Part shown: in pieces, positions 12,129 through 22,071 of the stretch
Position numbering within the stretch: the first letter of the stretch is position 1
Layout of the letters: every line of letters starts with the position of its first letter
NCBI RefSeq assembly: GCF_963855985.1
Contig: NC_087098.1
Coordinates: 11,676,501-11,740,500, forward strand
Source: Ostrinia nubilalis
Lineage: Eukaryota; Arthropoda; Insecta; Lepidoptera; Crambidae
Direction of reading: 5' to 3'
Length of the DNA: 64,000 nt
The notes under the pieces: model-generated
Seen by the model: only the letters and a program-made list of their open reading frames with translations
The model's database searches: none
Told to the model about the DNA's origin: nothing
Made by a program: the position numbers and the translations under genes

Positions 12129-12635
12129 GTTTACCTTTTATATTAATATTTACAAATGTGACTTCCGAACTTTTAGAAAGCCCACCTATACAATTTACCG
12201 TAATGTTCCCCTTAGGCCCCACAGCGCCGATGTCTTCAGCCACTCTTGAATCGATAATGGTAGCCGTTGAGCCATCATCGAGGAGAGCATATATGTCCGC
12301 CGAGCCCAGAGGGCCGCTGACCGACACAGGAATCACCTTGAGCAGCGGACGACGACCCGCTCCATCCACATGCTGCTGCGATGTTGTATGCGCGACCACC
12401 TCGACGTCGTCGGAGCTCGAGTCGTGTGCGACGTCGTTATTTTTAGGGTGTTCAGGAACAATGTCGACATTCGCCTCCAACGAAATGAGATTGTTATGCT
12501 CCGGTGCTATCGGGGAATGAAGCAAAGTGTGGTGGCTAAAACTACGACTGCATGTAGGAATGTCACATTTAGCTTTACACAGCTTGTATAAGTGCGAACC
12601 CTTTCGCAAACATTTTCTACAAAATTTATTTTCAA
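12129..12635 (-). pseudogene. gag-pol: BEL gag C-terminus and aspartic protease
   Basis: Starts at the Helitron boundary with a second cysteine/histidine cluster: KFCRKC, LCKAKC, and CSRSFSHHTLLHSP, the last being a hallmark of BEL/Pao proteins. After an acidic linker comes the retroviral-type aspartic protease: VIPVSVSG followed by ALLDDGSTATIID, with the active site in DDGST. It runs into the LINE-tail insertion at 12128, after which the frame soon stops. There is no start codon of its own; this was the middle of a single gag-pol polyprotein. Confidence 0.9.
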
Positions 12636-12854
12636 CTAGCGGCCGCCCGCGACTTCGTACGCGTGGACCTCGTTTTACTCCATTAGGGGTGAAGTTTCGT
12701 AAAATCCGCTCTTAGCATCTATAGCGCATACATTTTAAATTTCAACTCTCTTACTTTAAACACATAGGACTTTCATAATATAAACTTCCAACCCTCCTTT
12801 TATCTCTTTAGCCCCCGTAGTTGATTTCTAATGATACATTTTCAGTATATGTAC

Positions 12855-13654
12855 CACCACCACCACCACCACCATTTCAGCCATGGGACGTCCACTGCTG
12901 AACATAGGCCTCCCCCAATGCTTTCCATGTTGATCGATTGGAAACGGCCTGCGTCCAGCGCTTCCCTGCTACCTTTACGATGTCGTCGGTCCACCTTGTA
13001 GGTGGAAGTCCCACGCTACGTTTTCCGGTACGCGGCCTCCATTCCAGAACCATTTTGCCCCATCGGCCATCAGTTCTGCGTACTATGTGCCCTGCCCATT
13101 GCCACTTCAGCTTGCTAATCCGTCGGGCTATGTCAGCGACTTTGGTTCGTTTACGGATCTCCTCATTTCTGATTCGATCTCGCAAAGAAACACCAAGCAT
13201 AGCCCTCTCCATAGCACGCTGTACAACTGAGCTTCTGTATAAGGCCTATAGTGAGAGGTCACGTTTCCGAGCCATAAGTTACCACTCTAGTCTTCAGGCA
13301 TTGAGGTATTTTGGACGAAAAGATGTTGCGTAGTTTCCCGAACGCTGCCCAGCCGAGTTGGATTCGACGATTGACCTCCTTCTCGAAATTGGACCTACCT
13401 AGCCTGATCGTTTGTCCGAGATAGACATACCTACTTGTCGACAATCTCGAGAATTGAGCTCCCAACTGAAACTGGGTAGGACGCAACATGGACATTCGAC
13501 ATAAGCTTCGTTTTGTCCATGTTCATCCTCAGGCCTACCTGTTGGGAAAATCGATTAAGGTCTTCGAGCATTGTGCCAAGATCTTCCAACGATTCTGCCA
13601 TGACCACAATATCGTCGGCAAACCGATGTGTACACAGTACCACAGTGTACCGAA
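12855..13654 (-). mobile_element. RTE-like LINE, 5'-truncated, within the Helitron
   Basis: Flanked by a perfect 12-bp duplication, CAGTATATGTAC, at 12843..12854 and 13655..13666. The minus strand encodes pieces of reverse transcriptase: FADDIVVMAESLEDLGTM with the catalytic FADD, then GLRMNMDKTKLMSN, as in RTE-clade LINEs. The C-terminus carries WAGHIVRRTDGRWG, PPTRWTDDI and ALGEAYVQQWTSHG before the stop. The reading frame is broken between these pieces (frames change near 13430 and 13250). It ends with a GGT microsatellite tail (CCA on the plus strand, 12855..12872). It inserted after the Helitron sequence was formed. Confidence 0.93.
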
Positions 13655-13831
13655 CAGTATATGTACACCTCCACAATATCTAGAGATCATAGTGAGCATA
13701 CATTTTAATTTTCAAGTCTCTTACTTTAAAAACCGAGGACTGCAATACAAACTTCTAACCCCCTTTTTAACTCCCATAAGGGTTGAATTTCGCAAAATTT
13801 CGTCTTAGTGACTACCAACGTTCTAAAAGGA

Positions 13832-14264
13832 GGTGTATTCCGTGTATTCCACTTTGATCACCTGGCTTTGATCAGCCAGGTGATCAAAGTGGACTTACAG
13901 CGACAATTTAGTGTCCTTTGAAAATTCAAATACACAGAATAAATATTCTGTGCCTTTGATCACCCACGGATACGATGTCCTGGGTGAGCCAAGTGGACTC
14001 TAGTTAAATTATTATTTTAGTGTCCTTTGATCATCTACAAACAAATCACACCTCCTCTGAATAGTCACATGTCCAATTGTTGTACTACATATTTTGTTTT
14101 GTAACATTTTTGATATTTTCTAAAAACCGCAATATACAAATTAGGCATGTATGTGACAATTCAGAGGTATGATTTATTTATAGGTGATCAAAGAACACTA
14201 AAAAAATAATTTAACTGGGGTCCACTTTGATCATCTTGGTGATCAACGCCAGGTGGAATAGACC
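13832..14264. mobile_element. Palindromic MITE within the Helitron
   Basis: Right end GTGGAATAGACC and left end GGTGTATTCC...CCACTTTG match the ends of the elements at 19433 and 57153. Inside is a nearly perfect hairpin (13848..13893) and many copies of TGATCA next to AGGTG/CACCT. Related Helitrons (53970) lack this stretch, so it is an insertion. The left end has a small duplication (GTGTATTCC) and no clear target duplication remains. Confidence 0.75.
13848..13893. repeat. Perfect 19-bp-arm hairpin
   Basis: TCCACTTTGATCACCTGGC at 13848..13866 and its reverse complement at 13875..13893, separated by TTTGATCA. It is the left terminus of the palindromic MITE. Confidence 0.9.
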
Positions 14265-15098
14265 ACTAACCCCTGAGAACTCTTTTGAGACTTGTAGTTT
14301 CTGAGACTTCGTGATGAATGAGTGAGTCACTTAGTCATTCAATGACCTTTCTTTCTACTAAAATTATACGTACCTATAGTAATTATCATTAAAATCAAAT
14401 AAGTAAGTACCTACCAACCTAAGTAATTAAAATAAAGACCCTACCAAAAAATTAACAAATTACATACAGAAAATAAAAACGAAGTAATTCTTATCCTATT
14501 TAACTACAATCGCCCACGCGCCCATCCCATTTGTCCGCCGCTGAACCGTACCCTAATATTCATCTCAGTAGATGGCGGCACATAGTAAGAATTTGCAAGG
14601 AAGTTTGTAAAAAGTCAGTAATTAACACTTTGATTTGCTCGTTTAAACACAGTGAATGATTCAAATAGGTACATACAGTGAATGGTTCAATTACATAAAA
14701 TATCTTTATTTATTAAATTTTCAATATTATTTACGAACAGCGCTATTCATAGTACATGTAATATTTAGTTACTAATTTACTAATGATGTCGATAGATGGC
14801 GTTTGACAGCTTTGCCTTTCATGAATATTTACGTACCTCAAAAATTTTTGTCAGGCGCAAGAAGATTTTAACCAATGACGATAGATGGCGCTTTTCCTCG
14901 TCTTATGAAAATCCCAAATATTTTACGGGACCCTATTTTTTTCCAAAATAAAATTTAGCCTATGTTACTCGTGAGTTATGTAGCTTTCGAATGGTGAAAG
15001 AATTTTTAAAATCGGTCCAGTAGTTTTTGAGCCTATCCATTACAACTAAACAAACAAACAAACAAACAAAGTTTTCCTCTTTATAATATTAGTGTAGA

Positions 15099-15324
15099 TT
15101 ACCCACTGCCATCTGTCGTCCACATGAAGTACTTGAAACTCCTTGCACCCTACTAATTCGTGGTTACTTTTTTGACAGAATTTGCAAGGAAGTTGTTTCT
15201 CGCCAACTAAATTAGATGGCGCTGGCTTAGTTGTCTGTTTTTTAGACAAAGAGTTTTTAGCCGAGGAATAATCATTAGTCATATAGGAACTCTCTTCGTT
15301 GTCAATGTCATCTGTACAGCCCCC
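15099..15324 (-). pseudogene. gag: BEL gag: zinc-knuckle segment
   Basis: The central gag piece between the MITE and the Helitron. It carries a CCHC zinc knuckle, CKFCQKSNHELVGC (C-X2-C-X4-H-X4-C), which binds nucleic acid during packaging. The frame opens at the MITE boundary and runs to the Helitron boundary. Beyond 15098 the frame reads into Helitron sequence, giving a short nonsense tail rich in Phe/Val. Confidence 0.85.
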
Positions 15325-15443
15325 CTAGACAAAACGCACTTTTTGATCGAATCGAAAATCGAATCCGTCAAAACTCCATACAAAAAAGGGGCTTTTCGAC
15401 CACTTTTCGACTGGTTTGCGATTATAATTTGCACTTTGTCTAG
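15325..15443. mobile_element. 119-bp MITE in gag
   Basis: Terminal inverted repeats CTAGACAAA (15325..15333) and TTTGTCTAG (15435..15443), with weaker complementarity further in (AACGCAC versus GTGCAAA). It adds about 28 foreign residues and a stop to the gag frame, ending it at 15325. No convincing target duplication; a run of C/G on both sides hides it. Confidence 0.75.
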
Positions 15444-16545
15444 ACCCACAGGCCGCATACAATTGCTCTCTGACCGGTCTATCTGACAATGACAATTTCA
15501 TGTCGGGAATGAAACCAAATTTTGAATGAATTTCATTTTCATGAGACAGAAAATCTGCGAGAAGTTCGAGCCTGTATTTAGTATGACAACGAGAGAATGC
15601 AAAATCTGCCCATCGTGCTCGCAAGAGCGCGCTTAGTTTACTCACGATAGTGTTACACAATTCCGGGGAAGCCAAGTACTCGGCCTGGTTGAGTACGCGA
15701 ATTGTTTCTACGCACCGGCGGACTCGACAGGCAAATTGGCACATTTCCCTACCACCATCAATGCTACTAAGCCTGGGCAAAGCCTTGACCTGGGCTATCT
15801 CGTTCAACACAATATGCTCGGGGCGGCCGAATCTAGCCTCCAAGGCGCTCATGACCACGTCTGGGTCTCGCGCAGAGGCTAGAAGCGCGCCTACTTCGTC
15901 TCTAGCAACGCCTCGCAAAGCAAAATTTAGCCGAGCTTGGTTTTCTAGCGGAGAAAACCCAGCTTTGGTTAGATCAAACGTACGTTTAAATAGTAGCCAG
16001 TCCTGGATTCGCCCATCAAACAAAGGAAGCTTTAGGTCACTCACCCGCGGCGACTGCTGCTTCGACGCGGCCAGGCTCGTGATGGCTTCAGCTAATTGTT
16101 GTATATCAGTAGGTGTATCCTGGCTAATAGCAACTTTATTAAAATTGTTACATAAATCGCGTTGTGTATGTGTACCTAAACCTAAGTAATGTGCATGTCT
16201 AGTAGGTAATGCTTGAGGCTGACGTAGCGGCTTAGCTGGGGCAGGTCCGGCAGGCGCGGGCGGCTCCGGCCGCACGGTAGCCGGCGCGGCAACGCTTGTC
16301 GTTGCCTCAATAAGCGACGGCTGCCCTTGGTGCGGCGTTGGGAAAGCCACTGACGATGAAGGCGCATCCGTGGTAGCAGCGCCGGGAAATAGTACCGCCA
16401 AGGGTACCGACACTGACGGTTTACGCACATATTCTTTGTCATCGTCATTGACGAGCATAGGCACCTGCAAATTAGGATCATTGTTACATGAAGCCACCCA
16501 ATCAGCTGTTCTACTGTACCGGCTACTAGAACCACTATGCGCATC
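15444..16545 (-). pseudogene. gag: BEL gag: DUF1759-like capsid region
   Basis: Second gag frame after a frameshift. A proline/alanine-rich stretch (PEPPAPAGPAPAKPLRQP) precedes a region starting KLPLFDGRIQDWLLFKRTFD and continuing with ARLNFALRGVARDEV and LEARFGRPE. This is the pattern of DUF1759, the capsid-like domain of BEL gag, roughly 16045..15600. The open frame runs on to 15325, but its last residues come from the MITE. Codon use is GC-rich compared with surrounding DNA, as in the rest of the element. Confidence 0.88.
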
Positions 16546-16847
16546 GCAGCTAGTTCGGCTTGCAGTTCCAAATCAGCTGCAACTCGCTCCTTCTCCAACA
16601 CGGCGCGCTCGAGCTCGGCGACGCGGCGTGCGTGCTCGGCCTGCGCCGCGAGCTTCTGCGCCACCACGGTGGCGCTGGAACGGCTAGAACGGCCTGAGCG
16701 GCCCGAAGGGCACGAGGCGGATGATGGTTGTGTCGTGTGGGGCAATTGCGGCAAAGCCGATGACGAGCATGAACTCATTGGTTCCATAGTAGTAGCGGTA
16801 GGTTGCTCACTTTGCTCAGCCATTTTCCTCTTGCTTCTAGTAAGCAT
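16541..16847 (-). pseudogene. gag: BEL gag: N-terminus
   Basis: Start chosen at the ATG 16845..16847 (MLTRSKRKMAEQ), the first ATG downstream of the primer-binding site; an in-frame extension to 16868 would need a TTG start. A serine-rich segment is followed by an alanine/glutamate-rich, probably coiled-coil stretch (QAEHARRVAELERAVLEKER). The sense of the gag frame is lost at about 16545, where the alanine-rich part continues in another frame, so one indel lies there. Confidence 0.85.
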
Positions 16848-16890
16848 AATAGGGAAAATTGAAGGCAACGCTATATAGTAAATAAGCTAG

Positions 16891-16898
16891 TACTTACC
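16891..16898 (-). promoter_or_regulatory. Consensus 5' splice donor-like site
   Basis: On the minus strand GGTAAGTA directly follows the primer-binding site (GT at 16897..16896). It matches the animal donor consensus. Whether the element splices is unknown; no acceptor was established. Confidence 0.35.
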
Positions 16899-16899
16899 G

Positions 16900-16909
16900 C
16901 GAAGGACCA
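16900..16909 (-). promoter_or_regulatory. Primer-binding site, tRNA-Tyr type
   Basis: Two bases after the 5' LTR the minus strand reads TGGTCCTTCG. This is complementary to a tRNA 3' end of the form CGAAGGACCA, as I recall it for animal tRNA-Tyr. It would prime first-strand cDNA synthesis. Ten bases match, then the complement breaks down. Confidence 0.65.
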
Positions 16910-16911
16910 TT

Positions 16912-17123
16912 TGTTGGGCACCGGGTGTGCCCGTTACTATACCTATTGTATATTTAATTGATTTGGAGATGTTCACTTTGTACTATATTGAAACACGTCT
17001 TTGTCTAATGGTGTTTAATGAACAACTGAAGTAAAAAAGTAAAAAAACAAAGCGTCAAAATATAAAAAACATTCCAAAAGAAAAAATACAAAAAACGCAT
17101 ATAAAAAAGGTCTGTCGCCAACA
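16912..17123 (-). repeat. BEL 5' LTR
   Basis: 212 bp, reading the same as 7113..7324 base by base as far as I can check by eye. As the upstream LTR it should hold the promoter; no TATA box was assigned with confidence. Confidence 0.95.
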
Positions 17124-17128
17124 GTAAG
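17124..17128. repeat. Target site duplication, right copy
   Basis: GTAAG, matching 7108..7112 on the other side of the element. Confidence 0.85.
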
Positions 17129-18760
17129 TAATAGAAAGCAATTAAAATATTTGACCTTTTGTTATTAGGGTTATTCATAGAACGCTCATTAGGGATATCA
17201 TTCGTAGTGTAATTTGGGTAATAAGTTCTAATTGCCTTTGTAATTAGATCGCATTACTTCTTTAACGCCTTTTAAAATTACAAAAAAGTTAAAGAAAGGA
17301 ATTTCGAATATTCTCCACAGTTTATCACCCGTTTAATCTACTAACATAGTTTCAAAGCAATTGTTTCAATCAGTCTGTTTATCACACCTATGCAACCAGA
17401 CAAATTGAGACAGAGACAAAAGATCGAGTCGGTTTAATTCGGACTCGATCAATCGGATTTTAGAGGAGCACCACACGCGAAGTTGGTTCTAACGTACATA
17501 GTGTTAAGAGTGATTTTACCCCCACTGTAAACATTTACAGTGGTGGTATGCTTCCACTTCCAGCGAAGATGAATATTTATGTGTAAAGTCCGCCTGTCCG
17601 GGCTGTCTGTTTTACTTATACCATTTCGCTGCTGTAAACCCTGAAGCGATTTAGTTTTGCTGTTCAAACAACAGCAAACTTGTCTATCTATTGTTTTATG
17701 AAGAATGCAATAACCCTAATTTTTTACGTATTTTCTTATTTCAGAGAAATCACTAACCGCTAACAATCAACTTTATAAACGCTTGTTTTTTACTTTTTGT
17801 TATGTATACTTAGTAAAAGTAAAACGGCAGTCTTTGTCACTTTAATTGTAAGTTACGCGATTTTAATTGAGAATTGAAAATGTGTGGCTAAAATCAAGCA
17901 AGAGTCACTCGTGAGTAAAACGTTGCTATTTTAACAGAACACGATAAGTTGTGCTGGAATTTCCATAGTAGCGGTTGCGCCCATGGTAGGCCTAAAGCAC
18001 CTAAGTAAGTATACTTAGTAGATACCTATAACTAATGAATAATCTGTGGGTATAGATTAATTACGACTGCAATATGCTGGACAATTTGCCCGTAAGACTT
18101 ACGGGCAAATTGCGGCGGCGTAAGTTGACCGTAATGAGTGCGTGCAATCGCTGGAATAACGGAAGATTGCATGCTATTTATTGGAAAAGAGTAATAAGGG
18201 ATAATATACCACTGAACTACTGGGTATGTTATTCAATCACATGCAAGCTAATTTTGCCCATAAAGTCATCAGTAAACCCAAGATTGGTAACTCCTTTTGT
18301 ATAAATCTCTTGGTACATACTAATTCAAAACAATAAGATTTGCATTTGTAAAACAAAACAAAACAAAGCTTATGGAGTAAGAAATGCTTGGTAAAAATCA
18401 ACAAACTACTCGCTGTCCAATTGAAAGAAACAATAATAAAGTTGCAATCAACAACAGCACCGCTGCTTTCTAGAGGTATATTCCCACTTGGCTCAATCAC
18501 TGTCCGGCTCCAGTGAAAATAAAAGTAGAAAACTTGTCAAAGTGCAAACGGCATTGTACTGTCGGGAAAAAGTGCTTTGTCTCACAATCTCTCGGAAAAG
18601 GCAAAGAGGCAGCTCGGGAATGTCAGACGTCAAACTTTTCACTTAAGACAGCGGTGCTCAATCTTTTGTAACGGTGTATGGTCTATAAATGTTTTCACCA
18701 TCAATCCCTAATTTTTAAGTGACCCCTATGGTAACACATACTAACAGGACATACTTTTGG
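17129..18760. other. No gene recognised
   Basis: AT-rich DNA. Apart from a small hairpin at 17423..17452 (GATCGAGTC arms) and the one at 18082, nothing is supported. Confidence 0.5.
18082..18112. repeat. Perfect 15-bp-arm hairpin
   Basis: CAATTTGCCCGTAAG and its reverse complement separated by a single A. Such tight palindromes are often excision or MITE remnants; no flanking duplication was seen. Confidence 0.7.
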
Positions 18761-18966
18761 TCGTTTGGTGTAGTGGTTCAGAACGGACTACTATGCCGAG
18801 AGGTCCCGGGTTCGATTCCCGGCCGGGCAGAAATTGAAATGCTGAATTTTAATTTCTGTGACGGGTCTAGATGTTTCTATGTATAATTAATTATGTATTT
18901 ACAAAAAAAAAAAAAACTATTTAAGTATGTTTTTATCCGTTGTCTAGTACCCATAGTACAAGATGT
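18761..18966 (+). mobile_element. tRNA-derived SINE
   Basis: The head carries RNA polymerase III promoter boxes: box A TGGTGTAGTGG (18766..18776) and box B GGTTCGATTCC (18809..18819). A tRNA-unrelated body follows with AAATTGAAATGC, an A-run (18901..18915) and GTACCCATAGTACAAG. It is not a working tRNA gene: no proper acceptor stem can be closed. The end was set where the familiar body sequence stops. Confidence 0.8.
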
Positions 18967-19432
18967 GCTGTCGTTTGTACATCAAGAAATTTAATATTAA
19001 ATGAACACTCGAAATTGACAGAAACAAACCATTTATCAAAAAGAAGCCCTTATTATGAACCGCTCTAGTTAGGTTTCAATTAATACTAGGTACTCTGCCT
19101 TACCTTATCTACCTGATCACAGTTTCTGAAAAGAATTTCGGGAATCTCAAGGTGGAATCTTTTATTTCTTAAGTCTCAGCGCTTGTTGGCAACCATTGAC
19201 CGAAACCATGCCGCGTCTGTGAAATTGTAAGGGCTTTATAAGTAAGTGAACTTCACCCTTGCTTGTATTGTTACGAATTTGACTGGCGAAGGGAACGTCA
19301 GAAGTTTTAGGACTACGAGTATGTTAAGTATCTACGTGTTGACAGATGAAGAAGGTAGAACTGTAATCAGAAACTTTATGAACATAATGAAAGCAATTGG
19401 TGAATTTTTGTGCACATATTAAGCTTTAAATT

Positions 19433-19492
19433 GGTCTATTTCCACTTTGATCTCCAAGCATATGGTGGCATCCAAGCAAAGTGGAATAGACT
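19433..19492. mobile_element. 60-bp palindromic MITE with 8-bp duplication
   Basis: Ends GGTCTATTTCCACTTTG and CAAAGTGGAATAGACT, flanked by TTTAAATT at 19425..19432 and 19493..19500. A minimal member of the family also seen at 13832 and 57153. An 8-bp duplication suggests a hAT-like transposase, by inference. Confidence 0.75.
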
Positions 19493-19500
19493 TTTAAATT

Positions 19501-21168
19501 ATGATACTATTTTGTGTATTTGAGAAACCAAAATCGGATTAGGTAAGTAGATTTTACATTTAAGGATTTTATTTATTATCAAATATTTTGCGAGAAATAT
19601 AGTCCAGAGAAAAGAAATTCAAATTGCTGATTGAAATTCAAAATCGTTTAGACAAAATAACTTTCACCTCCAGACGTGACATTAATGATTTAACAGAACA
19701 ATTTATCAAGTAATGAGACTTAAAGCTATAAAAAGAAATAAAAACGAATCACAGCTACAGACGTCTTGTTTGTTCTACGACAGAATAAACTTGTAATTGA
19801 TTACACCATGGACCTATAAAAAAAGGCGGACGGAACTCGCGCTACAACAAAACTGTGACGCAAAATTTTGGCGTTTGTCTATTGTGTGAGTGAATTTAGG
19901 GATGCCATGTTAGCCAAAACATTTTACCCATTTATTTTAAGAAAAACATAGATCGGCAGATGTTACTTGGAAATGTAGACAGAATTATTCCGTGCCATTT
20001 TAAAAGGATGAAAGGTGTATGCGTTGAGGTAGGCGCGAAATTTTCAATGTTCAAATTTTCTTACATTGTTTGCAAGTCAGTGTGTCAGGGTATGTACATA
20101 ATGTTGATCAAAAATGATTCACGCAGTTACAAATTACGAATCTTGTGTACATTATAATCATAATCTTATGCATCATCAATATATTATTATTATCTCTGAT
20201 AGATTTTTTTTAACATACAACCTGACACTGACTTGCAATCAATGTAAGAAAATTTGAATTTCGCAGTTCTACATTTTTGGGAAGGATCAAATTTGCCTAT
20301 GAAAATATATCCCATTAAAACACAATTATTATGATAAATTATTTTATTTCCATAGTATGCGTAATACATAACTAAAAAGTCCTAAAATCATTATTAATTT
20401 CCCATATTTCGGGTAATTTTCCCACTTAAATAACTGAGAACACTGGTCTTTGACGTATTATTTTTTCGAGTGAATGACATTTGATTTAAATTAATTTCAA
20501 TATTTTAATGTCGGGAAATAAGTGATTGGATTATTATTTTGCCTGTGAAATGTGATTCCTTAATTTTTGTTTGTTCGAACAGAACGGTTTTTACACAATT
20601 TCATCACACAAGACATGTCGTATTCGTGTTGTTTTTTCGCTGCTTAAATGTGTCAACTGCGTGAAGTTTGCACTCGAAGTGGTGTAACAGGGTGTGAATG
20701 TGTGCGTGCCGGCCTGTACGTACAGGCAAGCTGGTGTATCCTAATGTCACAGTATTTTGTTGATGAGAATCCGTCCGACTTTTTTTATAGGTCCATGGAT
20801 TACACACAAACTTTCAGATACAACTCCGAGATGAGTTTTGAGATAATGAAACAACTAATCTCGTAATAAACATTTATTGTACCGTCTCAGATGTATTAAT
20901 ACAGAATTACAGACATCTGCGCTTGAAAGTGATTAGGAGGCGATTCTGAGATATTTTTTAAATTGTTTTAAAACGTTAGTAGGCCCGTTTTCATTTTTAT
21001 TATTTATGGGAAATTAAATTTAAAAGAACTGTTAAACTGAATTTGAGTATGGGATTTTTAAAAATAAAGTTAATTAATAAAAATATCAAGAACTATGAGA
21101 ACCACATTAAGTTCACCCTAAGATTGTCTTATATTTATTTGATCGCATGTAGCTATTTCTGACCGATT
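19501..21168. other. No gene recognised
   Basis: AT-rich DNA with a 16-bp palindrome GCCTGTACGTACAGGC at 20712..20727 and short chance open frames only. Confidence 0.45.
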
Positions 21169-21181
21169 ATGAGTTTTTAAT

Positions 21182-21242
21182 TAATTGTAAGTTTAAGGCC
21201 TTTGTCTAGCTGTGGACGTCATTTGGCTGAAACAAACGAACG
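21182..21242 (+). mobile_element. RTE-like LINE, 61-bp 3' tail
   Basis: Ends GGACGTCATTTGGCTGAAAC and an ACG-type tail. Flanked by a 13-bp duplication ATGAGTTTTTAAT (21169..21181 and 21243..21255). The first 13 bases do not match other copies and may be filler added at integration. Confidence 0.8.
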
Positions 21243-21268
21243 ATGAGTTTTTAATGTAATATTTATAA

Positions 21269-22022
21269 CTAGCGGCCGCCCGCGACTTCGTACGCGTGGA
21301 TCAAGTTTTACCCCCTTCATCTATCTTACGCGGTTTAGATTTTTTCATACATTTTTTTTTCCCGCTAACTCCTGTTCCGGCGGGAATTTTGCAATATCCT
21401 GTTGTAACTAAGCTTTAAGTTTACTAAGGTACCTGCATGCCAAATTTCAAGCGTCTATATTACGCAGTTTAGATTTTTTCATACAAATGTTTTTTCCCGC
21501 TAACTCCCGTTCCCGTGGGAATTTTGCAATATCCTGTTGTAACTAAGCTTTAAGTTTACTAAGGTACCTGCAAGTCAAATTTCAAGCGTCTATATTACGC
21601 AGTTTAGATTTTTTCATACAAATGTTTTTTCCCGCTAACTCCCGTTCCCGTGGGAATTTTGCAATATCCTGTTGTAACTAAGCTTTAAGTTTTCTAAGGT
21701 ACCTGCATGCCAAATTTCAAGCGTCTATCTTACGCGGTTTAGAGTTTTTCATACAAATGTTTTTCCCGCTAACTCCCGATCCCGTGGGAATTTTGCAATA
21801 TCCTGTTGTAACTAAGCTTTTAGTTTACTAAGGTACCTGCATGCCGAATTTCAAGCGTCTAACTTAAGCGGTTTTAGATTTTTCATACAAAAAGATTTTC
21901 CCGCTAATTCCCGTTCCCGTGGGAATTCTTAAGTGTCCTATAACCTGCCCAGGAGTAAGAAGAATAATTGTACCAAGTTTCGTTAAAATCCGTCGAGTAG
22001 TTTTTGTTTCTATAAGGAACAT

Positions 22023-22071
<49 letters not shown>

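Larger units (their letters stand above)
12636..15098 (-). mobile_element. Non-autonomous Helitron inside gag
   Basis: On the minus strand it begins TCTACACTAATATTATAAAG (15098 downward) and ends in CTAG (12639..12636), with A before and T after: the Helitron rule of insertion between A and T without duplication. Just before CTAG is GC-rich sequence shared with the Helitron ends at 21269 and 53970. No Rep/helicase coding is visible, so it is non-autonomous. The gag frame is in the same phase on either side, which confirms precise insertion. Its body holds a repeated stretch (about 12725..12800 and 13690..13770), an RTE copy and a palindromic MITE. Without those two it would be about 1.2 kb. 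Confidence 0.88.
7113..17123 (-). mobile_element. BEL/Pao LTR retrotransposon, full length, coding region dead
   Basis: A 10,011-bp element transcribed right to left. Order on the minus strand: LTR, primer-binding site, gag, protease, reverse transcriptase, RNase H, integrase, DUF5641-like C-terminus, purine tract, LTR. This gene order and the protease/RT style mark the BEL/Pao (Pao-like) group. It is bounded by identical 212-bp LTRs and the GTAAG duplication. The interior is interrupted by four insertions: 15325..15443, 12636..15098, 11962..12128 and 7949..8857. Removing their lengths leaves about 6.35 kb, a normal BEL size. There is also a frameshift near 16545 and a small deletion near 9019, so it cannot encode its own polyprotein. 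Confidence 0.95.

Noticed and set aside
12158..12591. Plus-strand open frames over the protease
   Set aside because: Mirror frames of the real minus-strand BEL coding sequence.
15650..16189. 179-codon plus-strand frame
   Set aside because: Antisense shadow of the GC-rich gag region; no motif of its own.
18761..18832. tRNA gene
   Set aside because: Boxes A and B are present but the acceptor stem does not close and a SINE body follows.
21361..21934. CRISPR-like array
   Set aside because: Units of 135 bp are contiguous with no unique spacers, inside a Helitron of an animal genome.
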